DNA of 64,000 bases, from NCBI RefSeq assembly GCF_026151205.1, contig NC_087078.1, forward strand, positions 19,642,265 to 19,706,264, read 5' to 3'. Under the pieces are notes generated by a model. The model was not told where the DNA came from. It made no database searches and was given only the letters and a program-made list of their open reading frames with translations. The DNA comes from Bolinopsis microptera (lineage: Eukaryota > Ctenophora > Tentaculata > Lobata > Bolinopsidae). Below are positions 51,606 to 63,984 of this stretch, piece after piece. The translations under genes were made by a program, and so were the position numbers. Each line of letters starts with the position of its first letter. The first letter of the stretch is position 1.

Positions 51606-51688
51606 CCAGCATGAAACATTTCCCTCGCACTAAATCAAGGGAAACCAAGGATGTATTACCTGTCCAGCAGCGGCCACTTCAAAACACT
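51606..51688 (+). CDS. Candidate exon
   Basis: Acceptor GAACCCAACAG and donor GTGAGTAG bracket 83 nt reading SMKHFPRTKSRETKDVLPVQ then QRPLQNT. The internal Met with context CAGCATGA could be a start codon. No downstream exon was recognised. Confidence 0.3.
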
Positions 51689-53993
51689 GTGAGTAGAAAT
51701 CACTGTGTACACGTGTAGAATAAACAGGGGAAAGGAAAGAATAAGTGACACCTAGTTAGTTGCTAACTAGCTGCTAGCTACGTATGGATGAGTACATAAT
51801 TACACCGCACTGTAATCAATCTGCTGGTTCACTCCAAGTACCCGTCAATCCTACCAGTGAGACTACTCTTTACTGTTGCAGTTCATCAGTAATCATTGAA
51901 AGTAAACTCCACCTCATGTGATCCTGAGCTGTTAACGGACCAATTCAGAGAATTTCACGTCATTAAGAGGTCACGAAAAGATACTGTAGGTGTGCACGGT
52001 GCAGGCCAACACGGCTTGAAATTACAATTTTACCGGACGAAACACTGTGATAAATTGTGAACTGGCAGTCTTTGAAGAAAAACCTGTTGTTTTTTGGCAA
52101 ATCGGGCCAATATTTGCGTGATGCAGCTGCTTACAAGAAAGGTAGTAAAACTGATGCTACAACAAGGTCACAATGACAAAGTGACAGTTATTACTATAAG
52201 GCACTAGCCGCGAGAGGTTTGACATTATCATGTCTCAAGAGTCCAGACAAGGTTTACCTACCCACTACTACATAAGACAAGGTTTACTGTTAGGTGTTTA
52301 TTTGACAGGGATAGTTTGTGAAAACCTACAAGTTTAAACAACTTCAGGTGGCACTTGCCAACCCATGGCAACATTAAAATATATCGACTCTGTTACATAT
52401 GTGAAATATTCGATAAATTTTACTAATTTTACAGCTAAGATAAAGAAGAGAGTCTGATATTTTGGTCATTATTATTGTCACATATAATAATCTTTCATCA
52501 ATGCTCAGTCGGACTATTCAATGTGATAAAATTAACTACTGGAATCAAATCGTGTTACTGTTTAAGAACTTAATAAAAAATATTAATTTGTAAGAACAAT
52601 TTGTAGTCATAGCCACAATATAGCTTTCATTTACGCAATCTAAAAACCTAATCTAAAACAAAATATCGGTACGGACACAAAGGTAATAAATATAATAAAT
52701 AATTCTTAAGAAAAACCGTATAAATAGTAAAATCAATGACAGCCGAGGAAGGATTTCTATTAAAAACTGTACGGGAAGCGAAAGATAAAAGATACCCCGG
52801 TCGGGATAGGACATGGTTAGCACAAAAACAGTAATGAATTGTAATCATTGATGTAATAAATATTCATACATAATATAAATATTCATACATATTACATCAG
52901 AAACTTTAACAGTAGAATTACCATGTAATGTTCGAATAGAAGGTAGACGGATTACTAGGATCAATCTTTTAGCGAAATTCTGGTGGTCTCTCACAATCCC
53001 AGAGTGATGAGATGATTTGACGACAGAGCGCACTAAAAAACAAGCCACCAACCCGTCTAGAGCAAGGAACCACAGTTAACCTTATCTTTTTGTACGCCAT
53101 TACAAGTCTAACATAACGAGTCTTGTCGATCGGTGGCTGCTTACAACGATGTAGTACGTAGCACAACTAGAACGAACGTCGGATAATAATGATCAGCTGC
53201 CGGTTGCGTAGACACTAACTTGCATAGCTGCCGATATCTGTACTTACACACACCGTTATCAATTATAGCTGATAATTGCTGGTTCATTAGAAAGCACGAG
53301 CTGCTGGCCGGCAATCATCTTGATCAATACACGCAGCGCGGCTGTGGTAATTAAGTCTAGTAATATAATGGGGATAATAATACTAATAGTAGGCGTACAA
53401 CAACACAACAAAGTCAAAATATTTAAGTCGGACTTATAAAGTTCAAGCTTAAACCGCAGCTGAACCTGCAGCAGTGTCCAAACATAGACGGAGTATACAA
53501 ACTGCTCGGTGTAGATAAACATTGAAAATTACTGATGCCATATAAGTATTACTAATGGCTCCGATCACCGGTATGTGGGGAATTTTCCGATATCCTCACA
53601 TTACGGCATACATTCAAGTAGTTATCAAATAAATTGCTACTTCGTCATCATGTTGATTATGCCGACAGGGTAGGATAATTACGATATTATCAGAGATATT
53701 AGTTACGATCGTTAGCCGATGAAAATAGTCATGAAACGTCCAACATCGAGCATATGTGCAGTGCTCCAAGAAATTCAAGCTATATAAACCTTGTAACACT
53801 GGTCCCCTGTACCATTTCGAGTGAAACAACTTTTAAAACATAAAAACATTTAATTATTATTGTAATCTGGTCTGTTTCTACGTATTGTCAGTTTAAAACC
53901 TAAAAGTTCGTAATAACCTAGCTTAGAAGATAACAAGGTTAACGTTCTTAAAATAAACTTAACGTCTGGCGCGGTAACCATGGTAACACACGT
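51689..53993. other. Gene-poor stretch
   Basis: An 87-codon minus-strand frame at 53259-53522 is hydrophobic in the middle (TISIIIPIILLDLITTAALR) but has no family or splice support. Otherwise nothing recognised. Confidence 0.3.
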
Positions 53994-55287
53994 GGTACTG
54001 GCAATACAGTGGTGAAAGTTTCTTAAGACAACATTGGTGGCCACTACCATTATTCGCAACGTCTGGCAATACAGTGGTGAAAGTTTCTTAAGACAACATT
54101 GGTGGCCACTACCATTATTCGCAACGTCTGGCAATACAGTGGTGAAAGTTTCTTAAGACAACATTGGTGGCCACTACCATTATTCGCAACGTCTGGCAAT
54201 ACAGTGGTGAAAGTTTCTTAAGACAACATTGGTGGCCACTACCATTATTCGCAACGATTGGCAATACAGTGGTGAAAGTTTCTTAAGACAACATTGGTGG
54301 CCACTACCATTATTCGCAACGATTGGCAATACAGTGGTGAAAGTTTCTTAAGACAACATTGGTGGCCACTACCATTATTCGCAACGTCTGGCAATACAGT
54401 GGTGAAAGTTTCTTAAGACAACATTGGTGGCCACTACCATTATTCGCAACGTCTGGCAATACAGTGGTGAAAGTTACTTAAGACAACATTGGTGGCCACT
54501 ACCATTATTCGCAACGTCTGGCAATACAGTGGTGAAAGTTTCTTAAGACAACATTGGTGGCCACTACCATTATTCGCAACGTCTGGCAATACAGTGGTGA
54601 AAGTTTAAGACAACATTGGTGGCCACTACCATTATTCGCAACGTCTGGCAATACAGTGGTGAAAGTTTAAGACAACATTGGTGGCCACTACCATTATTCG
54701 CAACGTCTGGCAATACAGTGGTGAAAGTTTCTTAAGACAACATTGGTGGCCACTACCATTATTCGCAACGTCTGGCAATACAGTGGTGAAAGTTTCTTAA
54801 GACAACATTGGTGGCCACTACCATTATTCGCAACGTCTGGCAATACAGTGGTGAAAGTTACTTAAGACAACATTGGTGGCCACTACCATTATTCGCAACG
54901 TCTGGCAATACAGTGGTGAAAGTTTCTTAAGACAACATTGGTGGCCACTACCATTATTCGCAACGTCTGGCAATACAGTGGTGAAAGTTTCTTAAGACAA
55001 CATTGGTGGCCACTACCATTATTCGCAACGTCTGGCAATACAGTGGTGAAAGTTTCTTAAGACAACATTGGTGGCCACTACCATTATTCGCAACGTCTGG
55101 CAATACAGTGGTGAAAGTTTCTTAAGACAACATTGGTGGCCACTACCATTATTCGCAACGTCTGGCAATACAGTGGTGAAAGTTTCTTAAGACAACATTG
55201 GTGGCCACTACCATTATTCGCAACGTCTGGCAATACAGTGGTGAAAGTTTCTTAAGACAACATTGGTGGCCACTACCATTATTCGCC
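53994..55287. repeat. 65-bp minisatellite, about 20 copies
   Basis: Highly uniform units of GTCTGGCAATACAGTGGTGA + AAGTTTCTTAAGACAACATT + GGTGGCCACTACCATTATTC + GCAAC. Two adjacent copies (near 54600 and 54665) lack four bases. A few copies have GATTGG or AGTTACTT variants. Confidence 0.97.
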
Positions 55288-55329
55288 AAAAGTGATCAGG
55301 AATATTGAAAATTATATGAGAACCGGTTG

Positions 55330-55425
55330 AAGCACTACCACTGTGGTATTCACACATATTATCTGCTACCCCTGCGTCTACCACTGTGGTATTCACACAT
55401 ATTGTCTGCTACCTCTGCGTCTATG
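55330..55425. repeat. About 46-bp tandem repeat, two copies
   Basis: ACCACTGTGGTATTCACACA + TATTxTCTGCTACC + CTGCGTCTA occurs twice. The start CCACTGTGG is palindromic. Confidence 0.85.
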
Positions 55426-57189
55426 CTGATATAGGGAAGTGATCGTGAATACTAATTGGAGTGATAATTTGGGCAGTTTAAATAGTGAGAGGATTTAATG
55501 ACGGACTTAGCGAATGTATGGTTAAAAGTAAAAATATGAACGCCTTTAGTCAACCATGCACCGAAAGGGATGTTTGGCTCATTTGAGTATAAATACTGAA
55601 CGGTAGAAATACAATTTGCGACCATTATCTTTCGCAAATAACTACCGTCCAGATTATCGCTGATACTGATAGTGATACAGATAATCTTTTTTAGGTTAGG
55701 GAAATCACGAGTTTAATCTAGTATTCCAGACTGGAATCTAGTACCCACTCTAGATTTCTCATTTCTGGTTTAAAAGATGAATAAACCAGGATTTTAAGCG
55801 ATATACATTTTATATAACATTTTGAGGATATGTACGTTAATTGGAAACGCAAAAATTGTAATTTTCCTAAGATTGCTATGAATATGATAACTTCGTAAGT
55901 TGGACCGCTTAAACCCAAGCAAGCAAATCCTGGACATAATTAGAATCTTTTACAATGCAAATGCCTTTAGATGACAAATTGAAACATCTAATTTTGGAAT
56001 TCCAGGGCAGAGCGATCTTATTTTCTGCAACATTAAGGTCTGTTTGACCGGTTGAAATGGGCTGAAAACTAGATTTTCAGTATTTACCGGCAGTCTTCTG
56101 GATCTTTGATCTCATACTCATGTATTAAGGCTTTTCGATACAAATCAAAACGAGGCCATCATGTTATATAGTATTGACTAAAGACCTATGAAATGACCAT
56201 GCTTAGCTTTAAAGTAGTTGTCTCTTCAATAGAATTAGCATTTTGGAATAATCGAATGTTTAAAGAAAAGGACTTACTGCAGAGTGGGACCACAATCAAA
56301 TCAGCAGACAGTAAGGCTATGTAACAAATTTTATTTCCATGGAAACGGCTGAAGACTAAGAGGGGTTACCATGGAGAAAGGTAAAGTAGTTGTTTTGTTA
56401 TTAACAGCAAACGTGGAGAGTTTGGGTTGAATGTGGACTGTGGTGGCTGGTGATGAGTAGACCCCAATTCGTCACACATTTCCCCAATATTTTTCTAAAA
56501 AAGCGTCACCAAAACAACAATGACCACAAATTTAAATCAACCACCGGCTTTTAAGAATTGAAAACACTACACTCAACAATATTCATCACCATGATAACCA
56601 ACACACTGAGGGGACCGAGCAAGGAATCTTATTAACACAACCAATATCAGAACACAGCCCACATAATCACACAAAGGTAAAGCTAACAGAAAATTCTATT
56701 TTTACATTTCCAGGGATTGCTGGCTAGCTAATGTTCTTACAATCGCGCCCATATTTCCAAGCAGATGGAACTGAAAGGTGGGAAACGCAAATCATAGCTA
56801 TCTGAAGCTGAACACTTAAAATATTAGTCGACAAAATAAACATAAAACTGAACAATTTCCGGACTAAAATACTTGTAAAGCGCACAAAGTGTACGCTGAA
56901 CCGGAACAGACTTCTCAAAATCATAACTGAAGCGGCAACATTCAAAAGCATAGTCATATAATAGCAACGATACAATAAATGTTGCTGTGAATGTAACTTG
57001 TAACATTAGAAGAGTCGGAAGAGCTAAGGTTGGAATTTAAGAACGCAGACCTGTCCGAAGGAGCGGATTAAAAGAACACAAATTGGAGTTAAATAACACA
57101 GAAACTGGCATGTGTCTAAGAGCGAGGAGAAGTTGCCATAAAGCGGAAGAAGAAATGTAATGTAATGAGTTACCGACAAATGTTGCGAC
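55426..57189. other. No supported gene
   Basis: AT-rich; the short open frames at 55452-57006 have no motif or splice context. Confidence 0.35.
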
Positions 57190-57228
57190 CACGTGGCGTG
57201 ACGTCATCACCACGTGGTATAACACGTG
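57190..57228. promoter_or_regulatory. Cluster of three CACGTG E-boxes and one TGACGTCA CRE
   Basis: CACGTG at 57190-57195, 57211-57216 and 57223-57228, with the perfect CRE TGACGTCA at 57199-57206. Such spacing within 39 bp is far from chance in AT-rich DNA and suggests a promoter or enhancer bound by bHLH-Zip and CREB/ATF factors. No start site or gene could be tied to it. Confidence 0.5.
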
Positions 57229-59284
57229 AGGCTGGATCGGAGTATTTAGTGATGTCACGAGACGATGAGACCGTCACATGGTGAGGTGGAAAAGGGGCAT
57301 GTTCTTAATTGTAAAGTATTTTACGTTACCTCTGGCTTGGTTCGGTCTCCAAATCTGATTAGGCGGAATTATGGGGGGATTAGGTGGCTAGTTCATTCCT
57401 CAACTCCATTTGTAATTGCATGCGAAACTAAGAACCTCCATCAAATAGGAATTTATTTTTTAACCTCCAGCTCCGAACAAACGTGGAATATTTATTTATA
57501 TCCTGAGCTGGTGTAAAGATTACACCCGGAAGTGAGCCTGAACAAAAGTTGTAATCCAATTTAGAGGGACCTGTCTGACAGACAGAGACAGATCACGAAA
57601 TGAAAAATAATTAACGGTAACTAGCACACTTGTGTAATTTTATCTCTATTGGTAGATTTGAAGATTGGCTTAAAATCGTTGGAAAAGACGATCGGACAAT
57701 ATCATACTTTAAAGTTTAATCACGATACAAGTTGTGGATTATCTCCCGTTAAAACAATTTAAACAGTACGTATAGCAGTGCAAAGTTAAAAAAGAAAACG
57801 TAGCTTGCATGGAATAAATATGGTTTTATTTGTTTAATATTTTAACAGACTTTTCAAGCAATCCTTTAATCGACCGATAAAAACACATACGAATTACGAA
57901 GACACATATTATATAGTGTAATATTTTACCTATAACAGGTACATTGTACAATCACAAGGCCGCATCTAGCCAATTATCAACAGAACTAAAAACATCTTAT
58001 TCAATAAACCTATTACATTGTACAATACCGTAGCGCACAAAGCCGTATCGTACAAGAATTACAATTTATAGTATTCGTGAAGCAAGTGTGAAGTTGGAGG
58101 CGTGCGAAGCAGCAGCTACCTCGACACCAGCTCGGACACAATGGCGGGGTGGATCCACAGAACTCTGCTATATTATAGTACATCCTAGTAACTCTATTGT
58201 GCGAGTGTTGTATTGAAGGTTAGATGAGACGTTGTGGCGTCTTTTGTTTGGTTCCCGCCATGTTAGAAATAATGTAGAATGGATATTTATATCGAGAGAG
58301 TGAAGGGAGTATTCCGGAAGTCACGTAGTTCTGATGTTTGAGTGGTTCTGGGGAATCGAGTTAGCATCAGGTGTGTGGGAAGGATTCAGAATCATTTTGG
58401 CTGATCCCGGGATACAGTTCATTGGGAGGCGCCACGTGTCACTGCGTGCGCGCCCGCTAACATGACCGATCTCGATCCCAATTACTAACAAATCACTAAC
58501 TAAAAAGAACCTCCAGCTAATACCTAATACTTCTACGGGCTCAACTGCCTAGAGCGATGCTTGCTGTTCAGGATCGGCCACCAGATTGGCTTCACAATAC
58601 ATTTTTTGATTCGATGAAGATTCATGTTATCTGATATTTCTACTAGTACTACTTTGCCTCGAAGATCCATACAAAATTGAACCGATTAACATGAAGAGTG
58701 AACTACAGGGCAGATTATTGGCCTGACGTGTGCAGTGTACTGTGTAAGTACTCTTAGAGGTAGTAACCAAGATAAGGGGGGCGGATTACCCTTAACTCCT
58801 TAAGTTCCAAGTAGGACAAGAAGAAAAATAAATTTTGCTACTTTTTCTCTGGAAAACATTCATCAGGGCAACCTGTTCCACGGCCAATTAATTTACCTCC
58901 CAGTATTTATACTCGTATCAGATTAGTCAGGGTAGTGCACAGCCAATATTATGACAAGCCACTTTTGAGTTTTGAGACTGAACAAAATTCCTGAGTCCTG
59001 TATGGCAAAGCTAAATTACAGACTGCAGCGACCATATTATTTGAGTGAAAAAATGTTATACGTCTTGAACATGTTCACGATTTTTTGGCTCAAATAATTG
59101 AGTGAAATCGAAAAGAGAGATTATTTAGATATCATCTGGAACAGAACATGCAAAACTATCAACACGATAGAGAAATAGTGCCAAACCAAAGAACTATCTA
59201 TCAGCGCCCTTAAAACTCAAATTTTACCTGGAATAGAAAGTGGACTCTAAAACATATAATAGTGGGCAACATTACTATAGGTGT
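57229..59284. other. Spacer with no recognised gene
   Basis: A GC-richer patch at about 58080-58450 (ACAATGGCGGGGTGGATCC, GGCGCCACGTGTCACTGCG) could be a CpG-type promoter, but no exon was tied to it. Confidence 0.3.
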
Positions 59285-59880
59285 TATCTGTCCAAATCAG
59301 CTAAATTTCTAGGAGTGACCTTGGACAGCACGGCAGCACCTCCAACGAACACATGACACTTTGAAGTGTCCCATTCCACAATCCTATATCAAACGCCTGA
59401 TCAACGACTAAGACACCAGACTGAATCAGGAAGACTGGTCAACTAATGGTCCCAGACACACCAAAATGGAACAAGGCACCAAGCATGTCAACATCATCAA
59501 AAACCTTAAGACTGCACTCAATAACAACAGACAAAACTGCAGAAGTGATGTGCAGTGTGCACATTGTCACGGGACACTTTGGTCTAAACAAACACCTCCA
59601 CACCATTTGTAAGACGCAAAGCAAGCACCAGTGCTTGTCCTATGTACGACGATGAAGATACGACTGTCTCCGGTCTCGCACCTTCTCGGACAGTGCCCAG
59701 GCCCCAGCTTGTGCACAACTAAAAGGGCAATAATTTCAACATCTACTCATTTCCCCTTACTCCACTTTACCTCCATCATCTCCACACAGATAACTCCGGC
59801 AACCTCCTTCAGGAGCATCCTCAATCCTCATGTCATCCTGTCGTGGGCCATCTAGGTCTAATTAAAAGTTTTATATCCCA
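59285..59880 (+). pseudogene. Decayed LINE (reverse transcriptase end and C-terminal region)
   Basis: SAKFLGVTLDS at the start matches the 'KFLGVxxD' motif near the end of LINE reverse transcriptases. Later pieces in shifting frames read TGHFGLNKHLHTICK, DEDTTVSGLA / SHLLGQCPG and NFNIYSFPLTPLYLHHL. This follows the pattern of Jockey/I-type elements (TGHxxLNxHL ... H.L..CP). Several frameshifts and stops. Confidence 0.65.
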
Positions 59881-60670
59881 CTTACTACATCCATTAGCAT
59901 TTCAAAGTAAACAAATCAAATGGTTGGAAGAAGGTTTCGTAAGTATGTTAACAATGAAAATAACTACATTCAAGTAAGTAATCCTCTCACGGAACTACAA
60001 ATGTTTATTACATATTCCCGACTAACTCTGGGGGGGGCAACCATATTAAAGTATATTAAAATGTAGGATTTTTCCCGATTTTGACCCGGGGATATACTTT
60101 AATATACTTTAATATACCTACAATATACTTTAATATATCCCTATCTCCTTGGAGGCCTACATCAAAAATTGTTGCCCAAAATAAGCTTGCAATGCAATTC
60201 TTAATCGATTCCAAAAAGTTCTTGAAAAAATATTGAAAACTGATGGAGTTATTTCAATTTTAATGAAGTCATTTTGGCTAGTATTCCGAACCGAGATATT
60301 ATGTGCAATTTTCCCAATTTTGTTCATGGAGGTCTTTTTACTTAGTATCCACTATATTCAACAAACACTGAGATATATCTTTCACATAGAGTTAGTCTCA
60401 TTAAAAAATATTGAAATTTTATCGAATTTGGGCAAAAGCGAATTTGGGCAAAAGCGTATGCCCAAATATGGGCATATTTTTTAAGCTTATAGCTCAGCCA
60501 ATTTTTGACCAATCTGGATGGAAATTCATGTACTAGTCCTAAAACAGGCTTATCTTGCGAATCTGAGTGAAAAATATAGTTCATCATGTAAATCTTAACG
60601 AAGTATATAAATCTTCTAATTGTAGGTATATTAAAGTATATTAAAATGTAGGATTTTTTCCGATTTTGAC
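59881..60670. repeat. Dispersed AT-rich direct repeat pair
   Basis: TTAAAGTATATTAAAATGTAG + GATTTTTCCGATTTTGACC occurs at about 60047-60085 and 60629-60670. The first copy is followed by inverted ATACTTTAATATACTTTAAT blocks (60092-60145). It may be the remains of a palindromic element. Confidence 0.6.
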
Positions 60671-61574
60671 CATTATCCTAAAGTAACTGCTAATTTTATG
60701 TAAACAGTATGGCTCATTCTGCTATATGTAGTAGTAGTAGTTTATAGTTTGTTTATTCTGCTATATAGTACCCTTTAGCTCGCTTGCTAGGCAGCAAAAA
60801 TTAAAACGATAGCCTCTGTACAGAAAATTGAATTAACTACGTTCAAATTTAGTCTGTCTAGAAATTTAAAAAATCATCATAAAACGAATTGGAATATCTA
60901 TAAAATTTCTACCTTAATTTACTAAATTACGATGAAAACCAGTCCTTGGTAGGAATTTAGATCGAAATCATGTTATGAAATAATCATACATGCATAAAAA
61001 TATAATTTTTGAGGAATCGCCATGCATACCAAACAGCAAACATTCACATTTCACAACAATTGTAGTATTGAAAAACACAGAAACTGTGCTCTGAAAATCT
61101 TCACGAAATTAACCACTCTACAAATTATATTTTCTTTCGGGACAAAATTCTTAAATTCTGACCAATTTTCATATCAAATACCACATCGTGGTTCACAAAT
61201 TACATGGACAGTGGACACGTGCCAATAACATATCAAATCAACCATTTCTGCAAGAAGTTGCTACAGGAAAAACCGCTATAATGCAACAACTAATTAGATA
61301 CTAACTAGATATAACAATATTCAATTCATATTAAATAATATTAATATAAGTTTCCTATCGCTGGGGACTTACTCCTTGCTAGTTGATTGTGGTATTCCTA
61401 GAAAAATTGATATATAATATTCCTTTGCGATCAAAATGTCCAAATAACAATTTAAATTTAACTGATCTTGTTATTTCGCTCGTCCAAGATTCTCTTCTGG
61501 AGCCACATCGATATAATATTAACTCTGAATGTGACTAAAACACAAAATAAGTCCGTTGAGTAGTAAAAGAAGAG
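60671..61574. other. No feature recognised
   Basis: AT-rich spacer; the 68-codon frame at 61022-61228 has no motif. Confidence 0.35.
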
Positions 61575-61764
61575 GTGTAAGAGGACCAAAACTATGGAAC
61601 AAAGTGCCTGACAGTATTAAGCTGAAGCTACTTTTGAGTCGTTTAAAGTTAGTTTGTCCAAGTTTCTTGCTTTGATACCGGACAACCCCCCGATTTCCGG
61701 TTATAGCTGCAGCTGGTCCAATTCCCTGGTAGACTACTCGCCATCGAGGTGGCCAGACATATGA
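61575..61764 (+). pseudogene. LINE 3'-end fragment
   Basis: Reads RGVRGPKLWNKVPDSIK, then after a one-base shift ATFESFKVSLSKFLALIP up to TGA at about 61762. 'RGPKLWN.xP..IK...F..FK..L..L' is the usual end of RTE/CR1-like reverse transcriptase proteins. It lies 37 bp from the kinase stop codon, in opposite orientation. Confidence 0.7.
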
Positions 61765-61800
61765 TGACCCATCCTGCTACGAGGATAAACTCTACCATTT

Positions 61801-61964
61801 TCACTCCAGCCCCCTCACTATTGTCTGAGACTGGCCACCAAGCAGAGCCTGCTGTTTTTCAAGAGTCTCCCATTTGACGGAGGAAAAGTAGATATGAGAT
61901 CTGATCTCCTCGGATCCCATGACCCCTGCCCCTAATCGTTCAGCTGGGTTGTACTTCAACAGAC
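61801..61964 (-). CDS. Kinase terminal exon
   Basis: Two leading bases complete the Gly codon begun by exon 63590-63648. It carries the RLGAG turn, the SHxYF motif and the final W-x2-L helix, then 17 unmatched residues. Confidence 0.75.
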
Positions 61965-63648
61965 CTGGAGAAAGAAGAGGATCTTCAAAATTCATATTAT
62001 ATATTATGAAATTATATATGGACTGTGACATTTCTAATAGAGAGTATAAAGGTGTCGAGTGATGACAGAGTGAGACGGAAGTTTGTGGGAGAAAAGTTGA
62101 AAATGGATCGTGATCGAAGTGCTAGTTTCTGTATACGGCGTGACACATATTTTTGGTATAACACATTTCTCACGAAATATACACATATTTCAAAGGAAAT
62201 TATTTGTAATGGATGATGACGTTTTTTAGAAAAGATTAGCAACTACAGGATATAAATGCGGCTCACTGTAATCTCAGTAATCTCAGGTATTTCACAAACA
62301 CGCTCTCTGTTTAACAACAGCTATTACGATAGACGAACGTCACATCTCAGATGGCTTATCTTTGGTATTATCAGATTATGGGAGTCTTGACGCGGATAAA
62401 TATCTGTGACATGCAGAAGGAAGGCTGATAACAGTAACACAATTCACGTACATGACTCACGTACGGACATTATTCGTATGGGTAGTGGTGGACATTTGGT
62501 TATAATGTTGCATCGTCAATAATGAAGATATGTACAATGTTCAATGAATAGTAATGAACGATACTAAAGATGTAATAATGAATACATGCGTAAATATAAA
62601 GATAATACAACGAAAATGTTCAGTGTATACACGTAATAGGAGCCGACCAGATCAATAATTTCAACCGGAACGGTTATCATGAAAATATCCGAGATTCTAT
62701 TCGGCGAGGTGATGCCCTTTCAGATAATTCCACAGTGGACTTAATGAACTTGGCCTGTCTGAATCAAGTTTAAAGTGGTTCCATTCATTAAATTCCATAC
62801 ATTGAATTCCATACACTAAATACCATACGTAGAAAGATATATCTGAACTGTAAACAATAGTGCTACACTCTACCATATTCAAAAGTGAAACTTACTTATC
62901 TAATTATCATAATTCACTTGGTTTAGTTCCCCATAGTGACAAATAGTATCTTATCCAAGTATACTACAAAGCCCGTGGTTACAGGGATGAAGCTAGTAGC
63001 TTTCTATTTATTTGGCAGTCAGTTTTTGTCGCATCAAAAAACCCCACCGAAGAAGATACAGCCGATTAAAAATGACGTCCAATGTTTCAATGAAACAAGA
63101 AATTTTTTTCGAAATCAAAATATTACAAATAACCAAGTGTGTTATCAACTGCTTTGAACCTTCTTATCTTATTGATATTATATTGGTTTAGCAAATAATT
63201 CAGTTACAAATTTTTCCGGGGGCTGCACCCCCGGCCGCTGCTCGCTTCGGAGCCGGCGGTAGTTTCGCCTACTATACCCCTTTCAAAAATCCTGCGCACG
63301 CCCCTGCCAAACCCGATTACTTATTCCCTACGATATTTTCGCCTTCGGCAAGAGCAGGGAAAAAAATGATACCGTCTCAGCAACGGACGATCTACTGATT
63401 AAAAGATGACTCGAATAGGCTGGTGTATTTTTTTTTTCAAGTTCGCTTTTCGTAAATCCATATCCGTGTTCCGAGCCCGATAGATTTTTCCGAGTAATTG
63501 ATCAAAAAATAGGCCAGACTCCGAACTTGGCCGGATTTCCAGTCAGCTCCTAGTGCTTATGTTTAACTACAGATGTGAGTTAACATTACCTGCAACCAGA
63601 GAACTTCCTCCAGAATGATCTTCATTCGTTATCTTTATATTGGTTGTT
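61801..63648 (-). CDS. RSKL/RPS6KC1-like AGC kinase, last two exons
   Basis: Exon 63590-63648 (acceptor AATTTCAG, donor GTAATG) reads TTNIKITNEDHSGGSSLVA. Exon 61801-61964 (acceptor TTTCTCCAG) reads LLKYNPAERLGAGVMGSEEI, RSHIYFSSVKWETLEKQQAL and ends LLGGQSQTIVRGLE-TGA. 'LL..NPxERLGAG..G.E.I.SH.FF..V.W..L' is the end of the AGC kinase C-lobe. The early stop without an AGC hydrophobic-motif tail, together with NPxERLGAG, best fits the RPS6KC1/RPS6KL1 family as I remember it; RSK is the next candidate. The catalytic part is beyond the window, so activity cannot be judged. Confidence 0.68.
61965..63589. other. Last kinase intron
   Basis: Holds a retroposon tail with GC hairpins (about 63210-63367). 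A minus-strand frame after acceptor GATTCAG near 62755 (QAKFIKSTVELSERASPRRI) is exon-like but ends in a stop and is not phase-compatible with a kinase end. Confidence 0.4.
63210..63367 (+). mobile_element. Retroposon 3' end with GC-rich hairpin
   Basis: Starts with hairpin CCGGGGG-CTGCA-CCCCCGG (63216-63234). 63313-63367 matches the insert at 20521-20576 in opposite orientation and ends GCAAGAGCAGGG plus A7, a retroposon-type tail. Confidence 0.55.
63590..63648 (-). CDS. Kinase penultimate exon
   Basis: A 59-nt exon, phase 2 in and phase 1 out. SSLVAGLLKYNP across the junction matches the 'a..Ll..LL..nP' helix before the RLG turn. Confidence 0.55.
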
Positions 63649-63926
63649 CTGAAATTATACGGCATCAAATTCATCTAGTCAACTGCCAACATTTATTCGC
63701 ACAACTATAAAATGGTAGTGTGAGTACGTGATAGTTCAAACTAAGAACATAAAAACATGCAATAAATTACACACCCCCTGGGGGTGTTACAGATCTATCC
63801 GCGATCAAACAAACAAACGGTAATAAAGCGATAAAGCCATGATCTGATTCTGAAGTTAACTGACAGAAAGCATGAAGTTCCAACCTACAGTTAGATGGGC
63901 GTCGTCTTCCAATTGTATCGCCTCTC
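63649..63926. other. Kinase intron, no exon recognised
   Basis: No further kinase exon could be identified before the window ends. Confidence 0.35.
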
Positions 63927-63984
63927 GGATTTGCTCTCGGATCCTATAGGATTTGAGTATCCTATCGGGTCCGAGAGCAAATCC
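63927..63984. repeat. 26-bp inverted repeat, 6-nt spacer
   Basis: Arms 63927-63952 (GGATTTGCTCTCGGATCCTA + TAGGAT) and 63959-63984 pair with two mismatches. A further TCCTATCGGCACTCGGA at the window end suggests the start of a larger repeat. Confidence 0.88.

Noticed and set aside
52020..52160. Possible exon or retroelement piece on the minus strand (KQLHHANIGPICQKT)
   Set aside because: No clear acceptor, no family and no neighbouring exon in phase.
53259..53522. 87-residue frame with a hydrophobic middle
   Set aside because: AT-rich DNA often gives Ile/Leu-rich frames; no family, splice signal or paired exon supports it.
56724..57006. Overlapping minus-strand hydrophobic frames
   Set aside because: Two frames overlap and neither shows a domain or splice signals.
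57265..57516. 83-residue frame next to the E-box/CRE cluster
   Set aside because: No family, no splice sites, and composition like the flanking DNA.
62690..62760. Minus-strand exon QAKFIKSTVELSERASPRRI as a kinase exon
   Set aside because: It ends in a stop and lies between two kinase exons that already join in phase.
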